A stretch of DNA of 64,000 nucleotides from Methylocella tundrae (GTDB taxonomy: Bacteria > Pseudomonadota > Alphaproteobacteria > Rhizobiales > Beijerinckiaceae): positions 468,118-532,117 of the forward strand of contig NZ_CABFMQ020000001.1 in assembly GCF_901905185.1 (NCBI RefSeq), given 5' to 3'. The notes below the pieces were generated by a model. That model ran no database searches, was not told the DNA's origin, and saw nothing but the letters and a program-made list of their open reading frames with translations. Below, piece after piece: positions 9,487-19,283 of the stretch (positions within the stretch are counted from its first letter, which is position 1; every line of letters begins with the position of its first letter). A program made the position numbers and the translations under genes.

Positions 9487-10857
9487 CTAATGCGCCGGAA
9501 TAGGGAGGCCGGCTTCGGAGGGGGCGGGCTCCGTCCGCCAACTGTCTGCTGTCGGTTCATGGGCCGCCGCGATGAACATGTTTCCGACCTCGAAGATGAG
9601 ATCGCGCGAGCCGCGATAGCCGACCGAGATTTCGTGCGCCGCGCCGAGGCGGTCGAACATCGGCACGCCTGCGCGAAAGAATGGGATGTTGAGACGTTCG
9701 GCGGCTTGGCGCCCGTGCGAATGGGTGACGAGGAGATCACATCCCACGGCCGCCGATTCGAGGTCTTCGAGGTCTCCGATCAGCACGGTTTCGACCGGAA
9801 GACGCTCGAGCACGGGCGATTCGGTGGTCGTCACGGCGGCGGCGATCTTGCAGCCGAGATCCGTCATCCAGCCGGCGATGTTCCAAAGGAGATCCGGTTC
9901 GGCGCCGATCGCAATCCGCTTGCCGCCGAAAAAGAAATGTCCGTCGAGCATGGCGTCGACAAGCTGGCCCCGCTGGCGGCGGTATTTGAGAGGAACCGGA
10001 CGGCCGCTGATGCGGGACAACAGGCTCATGAGCTCGTCGTTGGGGCCAAGCCCCGTCAGCCTGTCGAAGAGATGGAATGGCGTGCCGGTCCGGCGCTCGA
10101 GCACTTCGGCGGGACCGCGCATCTGCTCGCCGAGCGCGATCGTCAGAGTGGCGCGTCCCATCGTCCTGATATCTTCGACGGATGAGCCGCCAAGCGTCGT
10201 CGGGGTAAAGTCGTCCGGGATATGCCCATCAAGCGAGCCGGAGAGATCCGGTACGAAATAGGGCAGCAGGCCGAAATCCTCGACGATATCGCGGAATTCG
10301 TCGAGATCCCCCGGCGTCAGGTGACAACCCGGCAGGACATTGACGCGGCGCGGATCACGCACGACGCCGTCCCGATCTTCCGGCACGAGACCTTCGATCA
10401 ACTTAAGAACCGTCTTCGGCCAGCCGTCCTGAAAAGCGTCCTTGAAATCCGGCGTTGAAACATAGACAAGTTCGACATCGGCAAACTCCGGATGCTTGTT
10501 GCGAATGAGACGGATGTAGCCGTCGACGTCATCGCCTTTCGTTTCGGTGACGCCGGTCGAGCAAATGCCGATCATCGCCGGCTTGCCTTTTTTCACGATG
10601 TTGACGATCGCCTGTTCGACGTTTTCAAGGCCGCCGAGGATCGTCGCTACCTCGCTCATTGCCGTGGTTTGCAACGGAATGGCCTCACGGAAGTGGCGGA
10701 CGAGAAGCACGAGGCCGAAGGACGTGCAGCCTTGCGATCCATGCAGCATCGGCATGCAGTCCTTGATCCCCATGAAAGCCATCGCGCCGCCCATCGGCTG
10801 GCTCATCTTCAGCGGATTGACCGTGCAGGACTTGGATGATTTTCGGACCGTAGCCAT
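9487..10857 (-). CDS. nifN: NifN, FeMo-co scaffold beta subunit
   Basis: A 456-residue nitrogenase component 1-type protein related to NifK. CTVNPLKMSQPMGGAMAF holds the cluster cysteine, followed by GSQGCTSFGLVLLVRHFREA and CSTGVTETKGDD. With NifE it forms the scaffold on which NifB-co is converted to FeMo-co. I choose the ATG at 10857, preceded by GAGGG; a GTG at 10872 overlaps the nifE stop and is less likely. Confidence 0.96.
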   Translation of the reverse strand: MATVRKSSKSCTVNPLKMSQPMGGAMAFMGIKDCMPMLHGSQGCTSFGLVLLVRHFREAIPLQTTAMSEVATILGGLENVEQAIVNIVKKGKPAMIGICSTGVTETKGDDVDGYIRLIRNKHPEFADVELVYVSTPDFKDAFQDGWPKTVLKLIEGLVPEDRDGVVRDPRRVNVLPGCHLTPGDLDEFRDIVEDFGLLPYFVPDLSGSLDGHIPDDFTPTTLGGSSVEDIRTMGRATLTIALGEQMRGPAEVLERRTGTPFHLFDRLTGLGPNDELMSLLSRISGRPVPLKYRRQRGQLVDAMLDGHFFFGGKRIAIGAEPDLLWNIAGWMTDLGCKIAAAVTTTESPVLERLPVETVLIGDLEDLESAAVGCDLLVTHSHGRQAAERLNIPFFRAGVPMFDRLGAAHEISVGYRGSRDLIFEVGNMFIAAAHEPTADSWRTEPAPSEAGLPIPAH

Positions 10858-10868
10858 GGCCGTCGCCC

Positions 10869-12308
10869 TCACTCGGCCGCGACGGCCATGCCGTCGACGT
10901 CGCCAAAGGGATCGACGGGAGCACTGGCGTCATCCCAGGGAGCGGGGCGGCGCGCCTGCTCCCACACGGGATTGTAGAGCGCCTTATCGATCTCCTTGAC
11001 GAGCTCGGCCATGCCGACATAGCCCATATAGGCGTGGTGACGCTCCTGATTGATGTCGAGCCACGGCATCTTCGCTTTCAGTGAAATGAACTGCGAGCGT
11101 CCGCCCGATAACATGATGTCGGCGCGCGCGTCTTTCAGCATTTTGTACATTTCGCGCGGGGTCATGTCGTCGATCATATGAGCATCCTGACCCATCAGCT
11201 CCTTGATCTTTTCCTTGTCCTCTTTTGTCGATTTTTTGACGCTGGTGCCGACCAGTTCACAACCCGCTTCCTGCAGCGCCGCGACCACCGACCAGGATTT
11301 GACTCCACCAGTGATGAGGAGAACGCGTTTGCCCTTGAGCCGGGCCTTATAGGGCTCGATCGACGCCCACGCTCTAGCCTCCTCGCGCGCGATCACCGCC
11401 TCGGTTCGGACCATCAATTCCTCGGGAGCCCCCTTCTCGATCAGGAGGCGGGCAATTTCGCGCAGGGAATCGCTGGTGTCCTCGATGCCGTAGAAAGAGC
11501 CCTCGAAGAAGGGGATATCGTAGCGCTCCTCCATTTTCCGTGCGACGTTGATCATCGCCTTGGAGCAGACCATCATCGCCGCCTTGGCGCGATGTGACCA
11601 CGCGACTTCCTTATATTTCGCATCGCCCGAGATGCAGGAAAGGATACGGACGCCAAGCTCGTCGAACAGAGGCTTCACCTGCCACAATTCGCCGGAGAGA
11701 TTGTATTCGCCGATAATGTTGATGTCATAGGGCGTCGTATATTCGGGCTCAATCGTTCCAATGACGTGATCGAGGATCGCTTCGCCCGCAAGCTTGTTGC
11801 CGAGGTTCTTTGGACCAACAAAGCCAGGAGAGATCACCGGAATGACAGGCTTGTTGAATTTCGCGGCGGCGGCCTTGCAGACTGCGCCGATGTCGTCGCC
11901 GATCATCGCGGGCACGCAAGTCTGATAGACGAAGACGGCCGGCGGGTCATATCTCTCGATGATCTCCTTGATCGACTTAAAGAGATGCTTCTCGCCGCCA
12001 AAGATGACGTCGGTTTCGTTAATGTCTGTCGTAAAGCCGGTGCGATAGAGCTGAGAGCCGGACGATTTGGCGCCGCGATTGTCCCAGGAATTTCCCTCGC
12101 AGGCGATCGGACCGTGCACAAGATGCGCGACGTCGGTGATCGGCTGTAGCGCGATTTTCGCGCCGTCGAAGGCGCAGCCCCCGGCGGCGGCGCCTGGCTG
12201 CAATTGCTTGGTGCAGCCCTTCTTGCGCTCTTTCTCGGACTTTGCCTGATTCTTCGCGCAGGCAGGCTCGTTGAAGACTTCCTGAACGGTATTCGCCAAC
12301 GACGTCAT
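10869..12308 (-). CDS. nifE: NifE, FeMo-co scaffold alpha subunit
   Basis: A 479-residue NifD-like protein. [35 protein letters not shown] and [16 protein letters not shown] contain the cluster-binding cysteines. The start ([11 protein letters not shown]) has an excellent AAGGAGG ribosome site; the reading frame is open 135 bp further upstream but that part lacks family sequence. It is separated from nifK by 228 bp that contain a strong hairpin. Confidence 0.96.
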   Translation of the reverse strand: MTSLANTVQEVFNEPACAKNQAKSEKERKKGCTKQLQPGAAAGGCAFDGAKIALQPITDVAHLVHGPIACEGNSWDNRGAKSSGSQLYRTGFTTDINETDVIFGGEKHLFKSIKEIIERYDPPAVFVYQTCVPAMIGDDIGAVCKAAAAKFNKPVIPVISPGFVGPKNLGNKLAGEAILDHVIGTIEPEYTTPYDINIIGEYNLSGELWQVKPLFDELGVRILSCISGDAKYKEVAWSHRAKAAMMVCSKAMINVARKMEERYDIPFFEGSFYGIEDTSDSLREIARLLIEKGAPEELMVRTEAVIAREEARAWASIEPYKARLKGKRVLLITGGVKSWSVVAALQEAGCELVGTSVKKSTKEDKEKIKELMGQDAHMIDDMTPREMYKMLKDARADIMLSGGRSQFISLKAKMPWLDINQERHHAYMGYVGMAELVKEIDKALYNPVWEQARRPAPWDDASAPVDPFGDVDGMAVAAE

Positions 12309-12420
12309 AGAGACCTCCTTCGAAACCCGGAGCCGCGCCCGCCCGGAGGAACATTCTTCACGGGTGAGCCGTTCGATCAGACAAGTTGCGCATTCTTTTC
12401 TATCGCGCTTCAGGCGTCGC

Positions 12421-12462
12421 GGCTCCATCGCGACCGGGGACAAGGCCCGGCGCGATGGAGCC
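12421..12462. repeat. Strong stem-loop between nifK and nifE
   Basis: A perfect 12-bp stem (GGCTCCATCGCG and its complement) encloses an 18-nt loop that can itself pair (CCGGG...CCCGG). It lies in the 228-bp nifK-nifE gap, in which I see no sigma-54 promoter. It is probably an attenuator or 3'-end stabiliser for nifHDK mRNA. Confidence 0.85.
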
Positions 12463-12536
12463 GAGAGATCAGCGCTCGGCGCGTGTCGAATGTTGCGGAA
12501 ATGCGCAACAGGACAATCTCGCCGCGCATCCTTTTG

Positions 12537-14096
12537 TTAGCGAATGATGTCGAAGCTGTAGTCCGACTTCGCCACCACATTTGTGTTGCGGTCGATCTCG
12601 TCGAAGATTTTGTCGAGGATCCAGACCAGCACATTCATGCCGCCCTGATAGCCCCACACCGGATAACGGTGATAGTGATGCCGGTCGAAGATCGGGAAGC
12701 CGATACGGATCAGCGGCGTTCCGGTGTCGCGATCGAGATATTTGCCGTAGGTGTTGCCGATGAGGAAATCGACCGGCTCGGTGAACAGGAGCGAGCGCAT
12801 GTGCCACAGATCCTTGTTCGGATAGACGTGGCAGTCCTTGCCGAAGGGCGAGCTGTCGAGCAGCGCCTGGACTCTTTCCGCCCATGCCTTGCCGCCGTTG
12901 GTGGACAGAATATGGGTCGGCTCGGCGCCGAGCTCGAGCAGGAACGCGGCAAGGCCGAGGCAGAGATCGGGATCGCCGTAGATCGCGAATTTCTTGCCGT
13001 GAATGTGCGCGCTCGAATCCGCGATTGCGTCGACGAGACGGCCGCGCTCACGGGTGAGCTCCGCGGAGACCGGCTTGCCGGTGATGCGCGACACGGCCAT
13101 CAGAAAAGCGTCCGTTCCGCGCACGCCGATCGGATGATTGAAGGCGACAGTCTCCTGGCCCTTCGAGGCGATGAAGGGCAGCGTCTTTTCAGTGCAGAAT
13201 TCCTGCATCGAAATCGTCGCCTTGGCGTGCAGGGCATTGGCGGCTTCCTCGAGGGTCGTGCCGCCGTCATACATGCGGAACTCGCCATCCGTCGGCGTGT
13301 CCCACACGTCGCTGTTGTCTCCGAGGATCGTGTACTCGACGTCCATTGATTTGAAGATGCGCTTGATTTCACGCAAATTGCCGACCGTGTAGCCGTCGAA
13401 ACCGCCGAGGAAGTTAATCTTCTCGTTCGGCACGCGCTGCAGGGCCGGCGCGGTTTTCGCCTTGCCGTCCCAGAAATGTTCGAAAACGCCCTTCATCACA
13501 TTATCGTAGCCGGTGATGTGGCTGCCGACGAACGCCGGAGTGTGGGCGAAAGGAACGTCATATTCCTGCGGGACCGAACCCTTTTCTTTCGCTGTCTTGA
13601 TAAAGGCGTTAAGATCGTCGCCGATGACTTCCGCCATGCAGGTCGTCGACACCGCGATCATCTTCGGCTTGTACATGTTGTAGGTGTTGGCGAGGCCGTC
13701 GATCATGTTGTTGAGGCCGCCGAAAACGGCGGCGTCTTCCGTCATGGACGAGGAGACGCAGGACGTCGGTTCCTTGAAATGGCGGGAGAAATGGCTGCGG
13801 TAGTAGGCGACGCAGCCCTGCGATCCATGAACGAAAGGAATCGTTCCTTCAAAGCCGACAGCGGCGAAGACGGCGCCGAGGGGCTGGCAGGCCTTGGCCG
13901 GATTGACGGTCAGCGCTTCGCGGGCGAAATTCTTCTCGCGATATTCGTCGGTCTTGGTCCATTCGCGAACGCGCTCGAGCTCGCTGTCCGGGACGGGGTT
14001 CTCGAAGTTCTTTTTCTTGTTCTCGAACATTTCCTTATATTCCGGCTGCCGGAACAGGTTGAAGTGGTCGAGAACGTTGTCAGGATTCTGTGGCAT
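12537..14096 (-). CDS. nifK: Nitrogenase MoFe protein beta chain NifK
   Basis: A 519-residue NifK. P-cluster cysteines are visible at residues 70 ([12 protein letters not shown]), 95 ([14 protein letters not shown]) and 153 ([12 protein letters not shown]), with the serine-rich [13 protein letters not shown] segment after residue 115. It forms the alpha2-beta2 dinitrogenase with NifD. It lies 69 bp downstream of nifD across an intercistronic hairpin. Length and motifs are normal. Confidence 0.98.
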   Translation of the reverse strand: MPQNPDNVLDHFNLFRQPEYKEMFENKKKNFENPVPDSELERVREWTKTDEYREKNFAREALTVNPAKACQPLGAVFAAVGFEGTIPFVHGSQGCVAYYRSHFSRHFKEPTSCVSSSMTEDAAVFGGLNNMIDGLANTYNMYKPKMIAVSTTCMAEVIGDDLNAFIKTAKEKGSVPQEYDVPFAHTPAFVGSHITGYDNVMKGVFEHFWDGKAKTAPALQRVPNEKINFLGGFDGYTVGNLREIKRIFKSMDVEYTILGDNSDVWDTPTDGEFRMYDGGTTLEEAANALHAKATISMQEFCTEKTLPFIASKGQETVAFNHPIGVRGTDAFLMAVSRITGKPVSAELTRERGRLVDAIADSSAHIHGKKFAIYGDPDLCLGLAAFLLELGAEPTHILSTNGGKAWAERVQALLDSSPFGKDCHVYPNKDLWHMRSLLFTEPVDFLIGNTYGKYLDRDTGTPLIRIGFPIFDRHHYHRYPVWGYQGGMNVLVWILDKIFDEIDRNTNVVAKSDYSFDIIR

Positions 14097-14127
14097 GGTT
14101 GATCCTTTTCCAGTTCCGCAGTCGGAG

Positions 14128-14153
14128 CCGCGCTCTCACTGAAGAGAGCGCGG
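14128..14153. repeat. Intercistronic stem-loop between nifD and nifK
   Basis: CCGCGCTCTC, a 6-nt loop and the exact complement form a 10-bp stem in the 69-bp gap. No T-run follows. One of a series of hairpins between genes of this operon. Confidence 0.8.
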
Positions 14154-14165
14154 GATGAGTTCAGT

Positions 14166-15632
14166 TCAGGCGGCCCAAGGGGTCTTGGCGAGCTTCCAGA
14201 CGGGCGAGTTGATCGCCATGTCCATGTCGCGCGCGAAGATCGCAAAGCCGTCGTAGCCGTGATAGGGGCCGGAATAGTCCCAGGAGTGCATCTGGCGGAA
14301 AGGAACGCCCATCTTCTGGAACACGTATTTTTCCTTGATGCCCGAGCCGACAAGATCGGGCTGGACCTTTTCGACGAATTTTTCGAATTCGTAACCGGTC
14401 ACGTCGTCATAGATCAGCGTGCCGTCCTTCACGTAGTGGGTCGTGCGCTGATAGTCGTCGTTGTGGCCGAATTCATAGCCCGTTCCGACGATCTCCATTC
14501 CGAGATCTTCGTAAGCGCCGATGACATGGCGCGGGCGCAGGCCGCCAACGAACAGCATCACAGTCTTGCCTTCGAGGCGCGGCCGGTATTTCGCAATGAC
14601 GGCGTCCGTCAGAGCGCGGTACTTGGCGATGACGCGTTCTGCGCCTTCCTTGATCTTGTCATCGAAATGGCTCGCGATCTTGCGCAACGATTCCTCGATC
14701 TTGGTCGGTCCGAAGAAGTTGTACTCGACCCACGGAACCCCGTACTTTTCTTCCATGTGGCGCGAGATGTAGTTCATCGAACGGTAGCAATGCAGCACAT
14801 TCAGCTTTGCTTTAGGGGTCGCCTCGAGCTCGGCGATCGTGCCGTCGCCAGACCATTGCGCGATAACGCGAAGGCCCATCTCTTCGAGCAGGATGCGCGA
14901 GGACCAGGCGTCGCCGCCGATGTTGTAGTCGCCGATGATTGCGACGTCGTAGTCCGTCGATTCGAAGCGGGCGGGCTTGCCTTCCTGCTTATCGAACACC
15001 CAGTCGCGAACCGCGTCGTTCGCGATGTGGTGGCCGAGAGACTGGGAAACGCCGCGGAAGCCTTCGCAACGGACGGGAACGATCGTCTTGCCGGCGTATT
15101 CCTTCGACTTCGCCTTGGACACAGCCTCGATATCGTCGCCGATCAGGCCGATCGGGCATTCAGACTGAACGGTGATGCCCTTATTCAGCGGGAACAGCAC
15201 CTGGATCTCATCCATGATCGCGGCGAGCTTTTTGTCACCGCCGAACACGATGTCCTTTTCCTGGAAATCGGAGGTGAACTGCATCGTGCCAAAGGTGTCG
15301 ACGCCGGTCGTGCCGATATAATAATTGCGGCGGGCGGCCCAGGAATATTGTCCGCAGCCGACAGGGCCGTGACTGATGTGGATCATGTCCTTGATCGGGC
15401 CCCAGACAACGCCCTTCGAGCCGGCATAAGCGCAGCCGCGAATCGTCATGACGCCGGGGATCGACTTGATGTTTGATTTAACGCCGCAGTCGGGCTTGCC
15501 TTCCTCGAACGTGCCAAGGTGCTTGGCGCGCCGTTTCGCGGTCTTCTCCGGGTAAACTTCAAGGACCTCCTTGATGAGGGCCTTGTTCCGGGCCTTGATG
15601 TCTTCGATTGATTCAGCTGGCGCCAGGCTCAT
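14166..15632 (-). CDS. nifD: Nitrogenase MoFe protein alpha chain NifD
   Basis: A 488-residue NifD. P-cluster cysteines are at residues 67 ([11 protein letters not shown]), 93 ([11 protein letters not shown]) and 158 ([12 protein letters not shown]). FeMo-co ligands are Cys281 ([11 protein letters not shown]) and His448 ([14 protein letters not shown]). The substrate-site histidine lies in [13 protein letters not shown] near residue 200. It carries the active site for N2 reduction. This is the Mo-type enzyme; no vnf or anf genes are present in the window. Confidence 0.98.
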   Translation of the reverse strand: MSLAPAESIEDIKARNKALIKEVLEVYPEKTAKRRAKHLGTFEEGKPDCGVKSNIKSIPGVMTIRGCAYAGSKGVVWGPIKDMIHISHGPVGCGQYSWAARRNYYIGTTGVDTFGTMQFTSDFQEKDIVFGGDKKLAAIMDEIQVLFPLNKGITVQSECPIGLIGDDIEAVSKAKSKEYAGKTIVPVRCEGFRGVSQSLGHHIANDAVRDWVFDKQEGKPARFESTDYDVAIIGDYNIGGDAWSSRILLEEMGLRVIAQWSGDGTIAELEATPKAKLNVLHCYRSMNYISRHMEEKYGVPWVEYNFFGPTKIEESLRKIASHFDDKIKEGAERVIAKYRALTDAVIAKYRPRLEGKTVMLFVGGLRPRHVIGAYEDLGMEIVGTGYEFGHNDDYQRTTHYVKDGTLIYDDVTGYEFEKFVEKVQPDLVGSGIKEKYVFQKMGVPFRQMHSWDYSGPYHGYDGFAIFARDMDMAINSPVWKLAKTPWAA

Positions 15633-15667
15633 GGTCGCACCTTTCGAAATCCGTTGATCGGTAGGGA

Positions 15668-15698
15668 GGCGCCGGTTCCGCGCGCTGCGGTCGGCGCC
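15668..15698. repeat. Intercistronic stem-loop between nifH and nifD
   Basis: GGCGCCG pairs with CGGCGCC 17 nt later, with a second internal pairing (CCGC/GCGG). It lies in the 76-bp nifH-nifD gap just downstream of the nifH stop on the transcribed strand. Hairpins here are known in other diazotrophs to stabilise nifH mRNA; that role is inferred. Confidence 0.7.
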
Positions 15699-15708
15699 CC
15701 GCTGGTGA

Positions 15709-16776
<1,068 letters not shown>

Positions 16777-16830
16777 TTAAAGCGTTGTTATGACGGTAGA
16801 AATAGCGATGAAGCAAGGTCTTCTGGGGCT

Positions 16831-16846
16831 TGTCTCAAAGCCGACA
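16831..16846. promoter_or_regulatory. NifA UAS shared by nifH and the divergent receiver-like gene
   Basis: TGTCTCAAAGCCGACA is an exact TGT-N10-ACA. It lies 70 bp from the nifH -24 box and 107 bp from the -24/-12 candidate at 16954, so it can serve both directions. Confidence 0.87.
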
Positions 16847-16953
16847 TTCGTGTCGTTTGTTCGTATGAAAGAAAACATCCCGCAAGGCTCGCGCGCGGGC
16901 AAAGGCGCACGGAACGACGCTTCCTCGTCATGCGATCTTCAACGTCGGTCCTG

Positions 16954-16968
16954 CGGTATGCAACTTGC
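16954..16968 (+). promoter_or_regulatory. Candidate sigma-54 promoter of the receiver-like gene
   Basis: CGGTATGCAACTTGC has the invariant GG and GC with 10 bp between them and the full TTGC(A) -12 element; the -24 half is weaker (GGTAT rather than GGCAC). It predicts a transcript start about 26 bp before the ATG at 17006, just upstream of a GAGGAG ribosome site. Confidence 0.55.
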
Positions 16969-17005
16969 AACCGTCGGGCGTGTGCGGATTGAGGAGAGAG
17001 CGCAA

Positions 17006-17440
17006 ATGCAGATCGGCGTTGAGACATCGCGAGCTATCGAAAACAAGCGGATCTTCGTTGTCGACGACGACGAAATCATCCGCGCCGCCCTGCAATTCAT
17101 GTTGCATGATGAAAATGAGACGCATGAGGTGCCTGGTTTGCAGCCGGCCTTCGCCAAGGCCGCTGAAAGCAAACCAGACCTGATTTTGCTCGCCGTTTCG
17201 ATCGTGCAAGGCGAAGGCGTCAGCGTGCTGTCGCAAATTCGCGAGCGCATACCTGGAGCGAAGATTCTGGTAGTCGCGGATTCGGCCAAGGATGAGATTG
17301 CGCGGCAGTGCCTCGCCTCCGGCGCGCACGGGGTTCTGGCCAAGCCGCTGACGATCGAGTCCGTTCGGGAGAAGGTCGACGTTCTGCTCGGGCGACGCGT
17401 CGGCTTTGCCATACCGCTCACGGTTCTCAAAACACCCTGA
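17006..17440 (+). CDS. CheY-like pseudo-receiver protein divergent from nifH
   Basis: A 144-residue stand-alone response-regulator receiver fold. The acidic pocket VVDDDE (residues 18-23) and the conserved lysine in GVLAKPL (K113) are kept. The phosphoacceptor position in KPDLILLAVSIV is Ala63, where receivers have Asp, and the switch Thr/Ser is also lost (LVVAD, residues 88-92). It therefore probably cannot be phosphorylated in the usual way. There is no output domain. The ATG has a GAGGAG site. It is transcribed away from nifH and shares its NifA site, so it is likely expressed with nitrogenase. Function unknown. Confidence 0.85.
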   Translation: MQIGVETSRAIENKRIFVVDDDEIIRAALQFMLHDENETHEVPGLQPAFAKAAESKPDLILLAVSIVQGEGVSVLSQIRERIPGAKILVVADSAKDEIARQCLASGAHGVLAKPLTIESVREKVDVLLGRRVGFAIPLTVLKTP

Positions 17441-17543
17441 GGAAGGCAAGCGGGAGCCTCAGCCGAATGCCCGGGAGTCTTCTCATCGGCGTGGGTGTGT
17501 GGCGGATCGCTGGCCGGCACATCCTGCCAGAGTAGTCAAAGCA

Positions 17544-17577
17544 AGAGCCTGACCAAATCATTGATTGATCAGGCTCT
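17544..17577. terminator. Inverted repeat between convergent genes, possible bidirectional terminator
   Basis: AGAGCCTGA and TCAGGCTCT form a 9-bp stem around a 16-nt centre that pairs in part. It lies between the convergent receiver-like gene (ends 17440) and the SIR2-like gene (ends 17699). Neither side has a clear T-run, so the terminator call is tentative. Confidence 0.5.
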
Positions 17578-17698
17578 GAGGCCGGTTCATGCGCGCCTTG
17601 CGCTGCGCTGCAGGTCAAGTCTTCTTGGGCAGATGGAGCTCTTTCTCCTGATCCTCGATATCTGCTTCGAAAGCCGGAGGCCTTTCGCTCCGTTCTTG

Positions 17699-18595
17699 TC
17701 AGATCGTCGCCAGTTCGGGATTGCTTGCAGCGTTCGCTGTCAATTTCGCGACAAAGCCGTCGAGGGGCATATCTATGCGGGTGATGTTCTGCTCGCGCAA
17801 AAACCTTTCTTCGTTGCGGGTCAGGGCGCCTGGCAATACAGCCCAGTGACGATCAGACGAGCGCTTCATAATCTGCCGCGCAAAACTCCGCTCCAATTGG
17901 CTCGAAAAACGGCAGCCGAGGAAAAGAAAATTCTTGCCGCGCCGGATCGACTGAACGGCTTCGGGTATCGGCGTCTGAATGTCGATTTCGGTAAGGATTT
18001 CGACATAATCCGAGTCCGAAATGATGAAATTGGCCGCTGGCGAGACGGAACCGATCGGCTGATAGAGAAGCGTCGTCCAGCTTAGTGTCTCTTCCGGCGC
18101 CTCCGCCGGCGCCTTGGCGCCTGAGGCGTCAAGAACGCGTCGGACGCCAGGGATGCGGCTGCCGTCCGGGCGGAAATAATGCACCCATTCGCCAAAATGT
18201 TCGGCCTGGCTGACGCCCTGCGCCATTCCCCAGGCGCTCCGGCCCGCGAGAGCCTTTTGCGGCAGATCATCGTACCACGCGCTGACGAGGAGAGGCAATT
18301 TGGGGCGCGCCGCCAGCCATTGATGCAGGATGGTTGGAGACGCGGGTTGCTCGAACGTCTTGGTCATGACGGACGTCACCGTCTTGCGGTGTTTGAAGTT
18401 CTCGATGAATTGCGCCGTGGCCGTCAGGTTGTTGCGAATTTTGTGTGGGACGGTCGCGGCCGCAGTCAGCTTCCCGACTAGCGTTTCCGGTGAGTAAGGC
18501 AACGGGCCGTCCTCGCCCGCTAGCGCCAGCACGCCGGGACCGAGATAGGGAACCACATCGCCGCGGTCGATGGCCGCGTGAATTTCACCGAGCAT
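17699..18595 (-). CDS. SIR2-like domain protein, last gene of the nifB operon
   Basis: A 298-residue protein with a SIR2-type nucleotide-binding start (RGDVVPYLGPGVLAL, residues 11-25), where sirtuin-like proteins have the GAGxS NAD loop. The second conserved part is NFLFLGCRFSSQLERSFARQ (about 228-247), matching the GxSxxD-type end of the SIR2 fold. No zinc-binding cysteine tetrad is seen, so it is not a classic deacetylase. It lies at the 3' end of the nifB operon, 40 bp after the 72-residue gene. I recall SIR2-like proteins near other alphaproteobacterial nif clusters, but I know of no defined role. NAD hydrolysis or NAD sensing is possible. Confidence 0.8.
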   Translation of the reverse strand: MLGEIHAAIDRGDVVPYLGPGVLALAGEDGPLPYSPETLVGKLTAAATVPHKIRNNLTATAQFIENFKHRKTVTSVMTKTFEQPASPTILHQWLAARPKLPLLVSAWYDDLPQKALAGRSAWGMAQGVSQAEHFGEWVHYFRPDGSRIPGVRRVLDASGAKAPAEAPEETLSWTTLLYQPIGSVSPAANFIISDSDYVEILTEIDIQTPIPEAVQSIRRGKNFLFLGCRFSSQLERSFARQIMKRSSDRHWAVLPGALTRNEERFLREQNITRIDMPLDGFVAKLTANAASNPELATI

Positions 18596-18635
18596 TCATC
18601 TTCTCCCTGTGCTGGACCGCTGCGCGGCCCCGAAC

Positions 18636-18854
18636 TCATTGCAGCGCGGCCGCTTTCAGCGCGGTGACGACTTCTGTGCCGAGACGGAAAAATCCGCGGC
18701 CGCCCGAAAGCGCCTGGAAGGAGCTTCCAGCCTTATCGCTCAGCCGGTTGAACCATTGCTGCGCATCAAGCCCCGAGGGCCTCTCTCCGATTTCTGTCAC
18801 TGAGCCGTCCGGTGCGAAGCGGACATGAATGATGAGCGTGTCGGCGGCGGTCAT
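18636..18854 (-). CDS. Conserved small nif-cluster protein (72 aa), function unknown
   Basis: A 72-residue protein (MTAADTLIIHVRFAPDGSVTE...), predicted as a compact alpha/beta fold with no cysteines, signal peptide or membrane segment. It lies between the [2Fe-2S] ferredoxin gene and the SIR2-like gene in the same direction. The ATG is preceded by a GGATC-type weak ribosome site. I do not recognise a characterised family. Confidence 0.7.
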   Translation of the reverse strand: MTAADTLIIHVRFAPDGSVTEIGERPSGLDAQQWFNRLSDKAGSSFQALSGGRGFFRLGTEVVTALKAAALQ

Positions 18855-18951
18855 GTCGAGATCCTTTCGATGTCGTTACTGGAGCGTGAGGCCTTCAAAC
18901 TGCAATCACGCCCGGAAATGACGTGGTCAATTTAGCGGGCGTCTAATCTGT

Positions 18952-19248
18952 TCAGACGAAGCTCAACATCTCGACCGTGACGTTCTCGGTCCCGAAATGG
19001 GCCTGGCAGGCGAGGCGCGATTTCGAACCGACGCCGACGATTGTGTCGAGCTTTTCGTTTTCGAGCTTGCCCATCTTGGAAATGCCCTTGCGGCCTTCGA
19101 GCACGAAGATATGGCAAGCCCCGCATTTCGCCTCGCCGCCGCATTTCGAGACGATCTTTTCCCCGGCGGCGAGCAACGCGTCGAGAAGCGTGGTTCCTTC
19201 GGCGGCCTCGATTGTCTTTCCTGACGGCTTGATGGTTAAAAGCGGCAT
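18952..19248 (-). CDS. Adrenodoxin/plant-type [2Fe-2S] ferredoxin
   Basis: A 98-residue ferredoxin. The cluster ligands are CGGEAKCGAC (Cx5CxxC) near residues 35-44 and a fourth Cys in SRLACQAHF near residue 80. The start MPLLTIKPSGKTIEAAEG has a CAGGAG site; a 13-residue longer version from 19287 overlaps the DegT-like gene and is less likely. Probable redox partner in cofactor assembly or to a partner encoded next to it. Confidence 0.92.
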   Translation of the reverse strand: MPLLTIKPSGKTIEAAEGTTLLDALLAAGEKIVSKCGGEAKCGACHIFVLEGRKGISKMGKLENEKLDTIVGVGSKSRLACQAHFGTENVTVEMLSFV

Positions 19249-19283
19249 GTCGTGCTCCTGTTGTTTGATGACAAGCGTTCTGG

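Noticed and set aside
12309..12536. Separate sigma-54 promoter for nifE
   Set aside because: I looked for GCAA-N5-GTGCCA and TGT-N10-ACA in this gap and found neither; only a hairpin is present.
17699..18595. SIR2-like gene as part of an anti-phage system
   Set aside because: No effector partners, integrase or other defence genes nearby; the gene belongs to the nifB operon by position and direction.
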